In this document: positions 32,201 through 36,653 of the stretch, piece after piece
Layout: each line of letters starts with the position of its first letter
How positions within the stretch are numbered: the first letter of the stretch is position 1
Assembly: GCA_944381535.1 (NCBI GenBank)
Contig: CALWLN010000143.1
Location: 1 to 36,653 of the forward strand
Length of the DNA stretch: 36,653 bases
Direction of reading: 5' to 3'
Origin: an uncultured Lachnospiraceae bacterium
GTDB taxonomy: Bacteria; Bacillota; Clostridia; Lachnospirales; Lachnospiraceae
Notes under the pieces: model-generated
Told to the model about the DNA's origin: nothing
Seen by the model: only the letters and a program-made list of their open reading frames with translations
The model's database searches: none
Position numbers and translations under genes: made by a program

Positions 32201-33094
32201 AAGGTATTCCCCACAAGAGCTACCCAGGACACAGGCATATTGACCACCGGGCTTTATAACGCAAAAGATATTTATGTGTGCAAGAATAAGGTTGCAAAGC
32301 CCACCGTATTTATTCCGGTATTCCCGGGAACCAACTGCGAGTACGACAGTGCCAGGGCCTTCCAGCGGGCAGGGGCAGATACCGTTGTGAAGGTGTTTAA
32401 GAACTTAAGCGCCGGAGATATCCGGGATTCCGTGGAGGAATTTGTAAAGGCCATCGACCAGGCGCAGATCATCATGTTCCCCGGCGGATTTTCCGCGGGA
32501 GACGAGCCCGAGGGAAGCGCAAAATTCTTCGCCACCGTTTTCCGCAACGGGAAAATGACCGAGGCGGTGAACCGGCTGCTGCAGGAGCGTGACGGGCTGA
32601 TGCTTGGAATCTGCAACGGTTTCCAGGCCTTAATCAAGCTGGGACTTGTACCCAACGGCGAAATTACCCAGCAGAGGCCGGATTCCCCCACTCTGACCTA
32701 CAATACCATCGGGCGTCACATTTCCAAGATGGTGTACACCAAGGTGGTGACCAACAAATCTCCCTGGCTTAAGAATGCGGTTCTGGGCGGTGTTTACACC
32801 AGTCCTGCCTCCCACGGAGAGGGACGCTTTGTGGCTCCCAAGGAGTGGCTGGATAAGCTGTTTGCCAACGGACAGGTGGCCACCCAGTACGTCAACGAGG
32901 CAGGCCAGCCTACCATGGATGAGGAGTGGAATGTCAACGGCTCCTACATGGCCATCGAGGGAATCACCAGCCCGGACGGACGGATTTTAGGAAAGATGGC
33001 GCATGCCGAGCGGCGGGGAAGAAGTGTCGCTGTCAATATTTACGGCGACCAGGATCTGAAGCTGTTTGAGTCTGGCGTGGAATATTTTAAATAA
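29282..33094 (+). CDS. purL: phosphoribosylformylglycinamidine synthase, single chain
   Basis: A 1270-residue protein of the clostridial single-chain type. The synthetase part has DTYWSDHCRHTTFSTEL, then NFKNETHNHPTEIEPFGGAA, then GGRTGRDGCGGATGSSKAH and GGKDSMSG. The C-terminal class I glutaminase domain (about 1010-1270) has FPGTNCEYDSARAFQRAGA, GGFSAGDE and LGICNGFQAL with Cys1111 as the predicted nucleophile, plus a final SHGEGRF-type His motif. It converts FGAR, ATP and glutamine to FGAM, step four of purine synthesis. The ATG at 29282 follows ACAGGAGG; the upstream start at 29210 lacks family conservation. It is a single-gene unit convergent with the AraC gene 7 bp away. Confidence 0.96.
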   Translation: MSNVKRIYVEKKTPYAVQAKELASEIKSYLGISTVTGVRVLIRYDIENISQEVYEKALYTVFSEPPVDDVYEETFDLKGGTAFSVEFLPGQFDQRADSAEQCVKLLDEEEDPIIRTATTYVLTGELTEEQLAAIKNHCINPVDSRETGMEKPETLVQIFPEPEDVQILENMPGKSDFIAMPEPELKSLYDSFNLAMTFKDFLHIQKYFREEEKRNPSMTEIRVLDTYWSDHCRHTTFSTELTDVSFGEGYYRKPMEETYEDYLNTHKELYKGRDDKFVCLMDLALMAMKRLKKEGKLQDQEESDEINACSIVVPVEVDGRTEEWLVNFKNETHNHPTEIEPFGGAATCLGGAIRDPLSGRTYVYQAMRVTGAADPTVSVKDTLPGKLPQKKLVRGAAQGYSSYGNQIGLATGYVKEIYHPDYVAKRMEIGAVMGAAPRRAVRRLTSDPGDIIILLGGRTGRDGCGGATGSSKAHTTQSIDTCGAEVQKGNPPTERKIQRLFRREEVAYIIKKCNDFGAGGVSVAIGELADGLRVQLDKVPKKYAGLDGTEIAISESQERMAVVVSPEDVDKFLGYAAEENLEAVAVAVVTGEPRLVLEWRGKEIVNISRAFLNTNGAHQETKVAVEIPVKEENFFEKKEIAGVTEALENGDVKKAWLATLSDLNGCSQKGLVERFDGSIGAGSVFMPYGGKYQLTETQSMVAKLPVLKGNCDTVTMMAYGFDPYLSSWSPYHGAVYAVLESMARIVAAGGDYKKIRFTFQEYFRRMSDEPSRWSQPFAALLGAYSAQIGFGLPSIGGKDSMSGTFNEIDVPPTLVSFAVDVAREGDIITPELKQPGNPLVVFRIQKDAYDLPVYEQVMKLYDAVHTLIQKGVIVSAYALDGKGLAAALSKMAFGNKLGVAVEESFVPETLFIPGFGDLVAEVAADKLQLLKEVMEQAGEWQVVGRVKKSPKFVCGDMELDMDEALEAWTKPLEKVFPTRATQDTGILTTGLYNAKDIYVCKNKVAKPTVFIPVFPGTNCEYDSARAFQRAGADTVVKVFKNLSAGDIRDSVEEFVKAIDQAQIIMFPGGFSAGDEPEGSAKFFATVFRNGKMTEAVNRLLQERDGLMLGICNGFQALIKLGLVPNGEITQQRPDSPTLTYNTIGRHISKMVYTKVVTNKSPWLKNAVLGGVYTSPASHGEGRFVAPKEWLDKLFANGQVATQYVNEAGQPTMDEEWNVNGSYMAIEGITSPDGRILGKMAHAERRGRSVAVNIYGDQDLKLFESGVEYFK

Positions 33095-33101
33095 GAAACG
33101 A

Positions 33102-33848
33102 CTAAGGAACGACCTTGAGAAAATTCCGAATCTGTGAGGGAGAATAGCCATAGTGCTTCCGGAAGGCCCGGGAGAAATTCCGAATCTCGGGATACCCGGC
33201 CTTCCCGGCGGCCTCTCCCACCTTGTCTCCCGCCAGCAGGGCGTACAGCGCCAGCCGCATACGGTAATTGATGATGTACTGATGAGGCGTCATTTTCATG
33301 TATTTTCGGAACAGGCGGATATAATATTGCGGATGGTAGCCGGACAGGAGGCTCAAGGTCTCGATGGAGATGGCTTCACTGATGTGTTCGGAAATATATT
33401 GTATGGTCTCCGCCAGCTCCTTTGGTACGGACTGCAGCAGGGAATGGCTGCTAAGATGGGCAATCAGCGCGTCGGACAGCGGCGCGATAACGGGGTCAAA
33501 GTCCTGGATGGAACTGGCGGAAATGCCAAGCTGTATGGCCCCCAGAAGATGGAAGAGGAAAGAGTCTTCCGTCACCTTAAGCTCCAGCAATTCCGTCAGC
33601 AGATTCGGAAAAATATCCAGGTGCAGATACAGGCATTTCAGCGGATGAGCGGGATCCTGCTCCATGCTGTAAGAAACCGTGGAAGGAAACACATAGAGAT
33701 ATCCGGGACGCAGAGACTGGGCGGCGCTGCCGCAGCGGTATATCACATCCCCGGAAAGGACATAGTAAGCCCTGCAGTACAGCGGGGCGCTTTTTTCGTT
33801 TACCTGCCAGTCGGAAGAGACTGTTTCATACCCGTATGCCAATAACAT
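33102..33848 (-). CDS. AraC family transcriptional regulator
   Basis: About 248 residues from the ATG at 33848, which is 8 nt after GGGAGG; an in-frame ATG at 33875 adds 9 residues but has only a distant GAGG. The N-terminal half resembles a cupin-like sensor (YCRAYYVLSGDVIYRCGSAA, then LRPGYLYVFPSTVSY). The C-terminal 100 residues are two HTH units of AraC/XylS type (AISIETLSLLSGYHPQYYIR, LFRKYMKMTPHQYI, then GYPEIRNFSRAFRKHYGYSP). It is divergent from the URO-D family gene and is the likely regulator of it; the effector is unknown. The 3' end is 7 bp from the purL stop, tail to tail, with no terminator hairpin between. Confidence 0.9.
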   Translation of the reverse strand: MLLAYGYETVSSDWQVNEKSAPLYCRAYYVLSGDVIYRCGSAAQSLRPGYLYVFPSTVSYSMEQDPAHPLKCLYLHLDIFPNLLTELLELKVTEDSFLFHLLGAIQLGISASSIQDFDPVIAPLSDALIAHLSSHSLLQSVPKELAETIQYISEHISEAISIETLSLLSGYHPQYYIRLFRKYMKMTPHQYIINYRMRLALYALLAGDKVGEAAGKAGYPEIRNFSRAFRKHYGYSPSQIRNFLKVVP

Positions 33849-33925
33849 GCTTGCAACCTCCCGAAATTTGTTCATGGAATTACTGATTACCTCATGATAG
33901 GAATCGCGGCGTCTTGTCTGCCATT

Positions 33926-33954
33926 ATTATAACCGAAGGCGGTGAAATCCGCAA
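33926..33954 (-). promoter_or_regulatory. predicted promoter of the AraC gene
   Basis: On the minus strand TTGCGG, a 17-bp spacer and a perfect TATAAT. The -35 matches at three positions only, as is common for activator-dependent promoters. Confidence 0.5.
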
Positions 33955-34013
33955 TGGAAAGTATATTACTGTTCATTCCCCGTTTTGATACACTTTGACT
34001 ATTTCTGAAGAAG

Positions 34014-34042
34014 TTGTTTTTTGAGAATATTTGTATTATAAA
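34014..34042 (+). promoter_or_regulatory. predicted promoter of the URO-D family gene
   Basis: TTGTTT (34014-34019), 17 bp, TATAAA (34037-34042). It lies 60 bp from the AraC promoter, back to back. The remaining 118-nt leader shows no gene. Confidence 0.6.
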
Positions 34043-34160
34043 TACCATTGTTTTATGGGAAGGATGGAATAAAATGATACCAGGATGAAAGGAGCGTATG
34101 CTTTGCGCCTGAAGGAAGCGCCCCTTCGGACAGACCTGTAAAACGAGGAGGAAGATACAG

Positions 34161-35402
34161 ATGGAGTTGAGAAAAGAAGAAATTACGGCCTTGCGGGAGC
34201 TGGCAAAAGAGTATATGGAAGTGGCGTCTCTTCCCTGCCAGAGAGAGAAGATGGAGCTGTGGAAGGCTTTTAACAGGCATGAAAATACAAGGCCCATGGT
34301 TCTGATAGACCAGCTTCCCTGGAACGAGCTGAATCAGGAGGGGGAGTTGACTTGTATGGTGGAGGACCCCATGTTCCGGGACGTGGAATTTTTCCTGCGG
34401 AGTACTCTGTATAAGTGGAGGCATTTTCCGGTGGATATGGTGGTGGAGCCCTTTGTTACCATTCCCTATGCCGCCACAAACAGCGGCTATGGCCTGACAA
34501 TCCAGGAGACGACCCTCTCCACCGATGAGAAAAATTCCGTGGTTTCCCACGCCTTCCAGAATCAGCTTAAGACGGAGGAGGACCTGGAGAAGATCAAAGA
34601 CATGGTAATCACTCATGATACGGAGAAATCCGCCCGGTGGCTGGAGCAGGCCAGGGAGGTGTTCGACGGAATTCTGCCGGTGCGGCAGGCCGGAGGGGTG
34701 TTTGTGCGTCTGGGTATCTGGGATGAACTGGCCGAACTTATGGGAGTGGACAACATTTATTACGATCTGATAGACCGGCCTGAGTTCCTCCATAAGATTA
34801 TGGAGAAAATGACCCATTCCGCCCTGGCCGGTATCCGGCAGGTCAATGAGCTGGGGCTGGTGGACACCTCGGCGAATCTCTGCCATTGCTCGGTCATCTA
34901 CACTGACGAGCTGCTGCCGGATTTTGGAGCGGGGAAGGAGGCTAACACGAAAAATGCCTGGAATTTCGGGTTGGCCCAGCTATTTACGGCGGTGTCCCCC
35001 GATGTGACGGAGGAATTTGAGGTACCCTATATTTCACAGCTCTCCCAACAGTACGGCATGTTCTATTACGGCTGCTGCGACAGGCTGGACGACAGGCTGG
35101 ACATTGTGCAGAAAATCCCCAATGTGAGAAAAATATCCTGTAGTCCCTGGAGCCATCGGGAGGAATTTGCGGAAGGCTTGAGAAAGGATATCGTCATGTC
35201 CAACAAGCCCACACCCGCCTTCCTGGCAGGAGACACCATGGACCTGGAGGTGATTGCCCAGGATTTGAGACGGACCTGCGCAGCCGCAAAGAAAAATAAC
35301 ATTGCCCTGGAGATGATTTTGAAGGATATTTCCACAGTCCGCTATCAGCCCCAGCGGCTGACGGAATGGGCAAACTGTGCCATGAAGATTGTGGAGGAGT
35401 AA
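34161..35402 (+). CDS. uroporphyrinogen decarboxylase (URO-D) superfamily protein
   Basis: A 413-residue protein. After a helical N-terminus (ALRELAKEYMEVASLPCQRE) the TIM-barrel part has VDMVVEPFVTIPYA, VFVRLGIWDELAELMGVDNI, and the late motif YGCCDRLDDRLDIVQKIPNV with KISCSPWSHREEF. These fit the URO-D/MtaA/CmuA superfamily rather than true HemE: it is longer than HemE, and no haem genes are nearby. Members of this group in anaerobes act as corrinoid-dependent methyltransferases or O-demethylases, or are uncharacterised. No corrinoid protein is in the window, so the substrate is unknown. GAGGAGGAAG precedes the ATG. The divergent AraC regulator suggests substrate-induced expression. Confidence 0.82.
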   Translation: MELRKEEITALRELAKEYMEVASLPCQREKMELWKAFNRHENTRPMVLIDQLPWNELNQEGELTCMVEDPMFRDVEFFLRSTLYKWRHFPVDMVVEPFVTIPYAATNSGYGLTIQETTLSTDEKNSVVSHAFQNQLKTEEDLEKIKDMVITHDTEKSARWLEQAREVFDGILPVRQAGGVFVRLGIWDELAELMGVDNIYYDLIDRPEFLHKIMEKMTHSALAGIRQVNELGLVDTSANLCHCSVIYTDELLPDFGAGKEANTKNAWNFGLAQLFTAVSPDVTEEFEVPYISQLSQQYGMFYYGCCDRLDDRLDIVQKIPNVRKISCSPWSHREEFAEGLRKDIVMSNKPTPAFLAGDTMDLEVIAQDLRRTCAAAKKNNIALEMILKDISTVRYQPQRLTEWANCAMKIVEE

Positions 35403-35409
35403 ATGCATT

Positions 35410-35471
35410 TGCCATTTTGGGACGGATTCGCTATAATATTCGTAGCAATCGGGAAAAGAATCCGTCCCAAT
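35410..35471 (+). promoter_or_regulatory. promoter of the Dph6-like gene within a 13-bp inverted repeat
   Basis: TTGCCA (35410-35415), 17 bp, TATAAT (35433-35438). TTGGGACGGATTC (35418-35430) and GAATCCGTCCCAA (35459-35471) are perfect complements flanking the -10, so the repeat spans spacer and transcription start. It could be an operator pair, or the hairpin could cap the preceding URO-D transcript. Confidence 0.7.
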
Positions 35472-35492
35472 GATGGAAAGTGAGGAAGCGAC

Positions 35493-36149
35493 ATGGAATT
35501 TGTTATGTCTTACAGCGGTGGAAAGGACAGCGCATTGGCCTTATACCGCATGATAGAGGAGGGGCACACGCCGGTGGCCCTTCTTACCACCGTGAACCGG
35601 GACCAGGAGCGTTCCTGGTTTCACGGAATCGGAGATTCTTTGTTGCAGGCTGTCTCGGAGAGCCTGCATATTCCGCTGCTTGCCTGTGTATGCACTGCGG
35701 ACAATTATAATCAATCCTTTGAGGAGAGTTTGAAAAAGGCGCGGGAACTGGGAGCGGAGGCCTGTGTATTTGGTGATATTGATATTGAGGAGCATAAAAG
35801 CTGGAACCAGGACCGGTGCCGCCATGGGGGACTAAGGCGCGTGCTTCCCCTGTGGCAGCAGTCCCGGGAGGAACTTGTGTATGAAGCGCTGCGGGCAGGG
35901 TTTCGGGCAAAGATTAAAATTGTGAATGCGAGTAAGCTGGACCCTTCTTATCTGGGGCAGGATCTGTCCTTGCCGCTCCTTGCGAAAATGAAGGAGGCCG
36001 GCGTGGACATCTGCGGGGAGAACGGAGAGTATCATACCTTCGTGTACGATGGGCCCATCTTTTCTTTTCCGGTCCCCTTTGTGATGGGGGAAGTGGTGGA
36101 GCTTGGAAATTATCGGGCGGTGGAGCTTCGAAAGAAGGGAGCGGAATGA
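35493..36149 (+). CDS. Dph6-related PP-loop ATP pyrophosphatase
   Basis: A 218-residue protein with the PP-loop SYSGGKDSALALY (SGGKDS at residues 8-13), FGDIDIEEHKSWNQ, and ICGENGEYHTFVYDGPIF near the C-terminus. This is the diphthine-ammonia ligase family (MJ0570 type). In eukaryotes Dph6 amidates diphthine on EF2; bacteria lack diphthamide, so the bacterial substrate is unknown, though adenylation followed by amidation or ligation is expected. The motif GENGEYHT is intact. GTGAGGAAGCG precedes the ATG. It has its own promoter within an inverted repeat, so its control differs from that of the URO-D gene 90 bp upstream. Confidence 0.88.
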   Translation: MEFVMSYSGGKDSALALYRMIEEGHTPVALLTTVNRDQERSWFHGIGDSLLQAVSESLHIPLLACVCTADNYNQSFEESLKKARELGAEACVFGDIDIEEHKSWNQDRCRHGGLRRVLPLWQQSREELVYEALRAGFRAKIKIVNASKLDPSYLGQDLSLPLLAKMKEAGVDICGENGEYHTFVYDGPIFSFPVPFVMGEVVELGNYRAVELRKKGAE

Positions 36150-36233
36150 GGCTGGAGGCCTTAGGGTACAGTGTGTTGGCAGATTGCGAATTATGGACCA
36201 TCGGTATAAACTTTTATGCGCTGTATATCATTC

Positions 36234-36274
36234 AAAAAAAAAACCTCGGAAACCATTGATTTTCCGGGGTTTTT
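36234..36274 (-). terminator. terminator of the tRNA operon (bidirectional)
   Basis: A stem of about 12 bp (AAAACCTCGGAAA with TTTCCGGGGTTTT, one G-U pair) and a short loop. On the minus strand a run of ten T follows, directly after tRNA-Met; on the plus strand TTTTT follows, serving the Dph6-like gene. Confidence 0.85.
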
Positions 36275-36278
36275 AGCG

Positions 36279-36352
36279 TAGCGGAAGGGGGATTTGAACC
36301 CTCGACACCACGGGTATGAACCGTGTGCTCTCGCCAACTAAGCTATTCCGCC
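36279..36352 (-). tRNA. tRNA-Met (anticodon CAT), elongator type
   Basis: A 74-nt cloverleaf. Acceptor GGCGGAA pairs with TTCCGCT (one G-U), D stem GCTT/GAGC, anticodon stem CACGG/CCGTG with loop TTCATAC, T loop TTCAAAT, discriminator A, no encoded CCA. The anticodon stem lacks the three G-C pairs of initiator tRNA, and the loop matches elongator Met rather than lysidine tRNA-Ile2. The T stem has one A-C mismatch (50-64). As elongator tRNA-Met it would be the substrate of TmcAL encoded at 3506-4798. Confidence 0.93.
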
Positions 36353-36366
36353 ATATTCATTTGAAG

Positions 36367-36439
36367 TGGGACCTATAGGGCTCGAACCTATGACCCTCTG
36401 CTTGTAAGGCAGATGCTCTCCCAGCTGAGCTAAGATCCC
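36367..36439 (-). tRNA. tRNA-Val (anticodon TAC)
   Basis: A 73-nt cloverleaf. Acceptor GGGATCT/AGGTCCC, D stem GCTC/GAGC, anticodon stem TCTGC/GCAGA with loop CTTACAA, T stem ATAGG/CCTAT with loop TTCGAGC, discriminator A, no encoded CCA. It is the first gene of a two-tRNA transcript, 14 bp before tRNA-Met. Confidence 0.95.
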
Positions 36440-36473
36440 ACACCCTGTGGTCCTGTTTCTGACCGACTTCTAT

Positions 36474-36502
36474 ATTATAATGGCATGTCCGGAAAAAGTC
36501 AA
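36474..36502 (-). promoter_or_regulatory. tRNA operon promoter
   Basis: On the minus strand TTGACT, exactly 17 bp, TATAAT, about 35 bp before tRNA-Val: a strong stable-RNA-type promoter. Confidence 0.85.
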
Positions 36503-36606
36503 CCACTTTTTTACAAAATATTCAAGGGTGAAGTGAAAAGTTAAATTCCACTCTGAAGGGCAAAATATTGAATCCAGTCTTACTGGAATTTCTAGTTGCA
36601 TTTAGT

Positions 36607-36635
36607 CTTACATTTACAGCCTATTCTGGTATAAT
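36607..36635 (+). promoter_or_regulatory. possible promoter of a gene beyond the right edge
   Basis: CTTACA, 17 bp, TATAAT on the plus strand, 18 bp before the window ends. The rest of 36503-36653 shows no gene. Confidence 0.35.
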
Positions 36636-36653
36636 GCTCTTGATACCACAAAA

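Noticed and set aside
33153-33845. 230-residue plus-strand frame opposite the AraC gene
   Set aside because: The minus strand encodes both AraC HTH units; the plus frame has no family features.
1-36653. CRISPR arrays, insertion sequences, integrases or phage attachment sites
   Set aside because: No regularly spaced repeats, transposase, recombinase or tRNA-end duplication was seen in the window.

Overview
The window looks like chromosome from a low-to-mid GC Gram-positive anaerobe of class Clostridia, most likely Lachnospiraceae. The evidence is the gene order yceD-rpmF ... plsX-acpP-rnc-smc-ftsY, acetate production genes (ackA, pta), the clostridial single-chain PurL, strong GGAGG ribosome binding sites, consensus TTGACA/TATAAT promoters, tRNA genes without encoded CCA, and an ACGX-repeat peptide locus of a kind I associate with gut Lachnospiraceae. 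This assignment is inference; no rRNA is present.

Region 1 (1-3490) is accessory. On the minus strand a 44-residue ACGX-repeat peptide (562-696) lies upstream of a radical SAM maturase that runs off the left edge and has one in-frame TAG. A divergent XRE regulator with a membrane C-terminus follows. Next is a toxin-first operon: an MqsR-like toxin and an antitoxin combining an MqsA-like zinc finger, an HTH and a Panacea/SocA domain. Its consensus promoter sits inside a perfect 23-bp inverted repeat.

Region 2 (3506-19920) is the housekeeping core: tmcAL, ackA, yceD-rpmF, a YesL-like membrane protein, pta, then plsX-acpP-rnc-smc-ftsY and ilvA. It covers acetate/ATP metabolism, ribosome biogenesis, phospholipid initiation, RNA processing, chromosome condensation and membrane targeting. 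Between pta and plsX sits a TetR gene plus a two-gene operon (unknown protein, DUF1266 protein). Matching 14-bp inverted repeats lie before tetR and before that operon.

Region 3 (19858-27600) is accessory and partly decayed. It holds a BlaI - M56 peptidase - small secreted protein operon on the minus strand, a frameshifted Amidase_6-type protein, two lipoproteins, an XRE-Uma2 protein with nested inverted repeats over its promoter, and remnants of an XRE / ImmA-IrrE protease / PIN module. Two related hairpin-terminator sequences lie at 19858 and 23934.

Region 4 (27640-36653) has a LysR-glyoxalase operon, purL with its own promoter and a roughly 110-nt leader, an AraC regulator divergent from a URO-D family protein, a Dph6-like PP-loop ATPase whose promoter lies within an inverted repeat, and tRNA-Val and tRNA-Met on the minus strand with a strong promoter and terminator.

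The best candidates for less-described biology are the ACGX peptide locus, the zinc-finger/HTH/Panacea antitoxin with its palindromic promoter, and the TetR-controlled DUF1266 operon.
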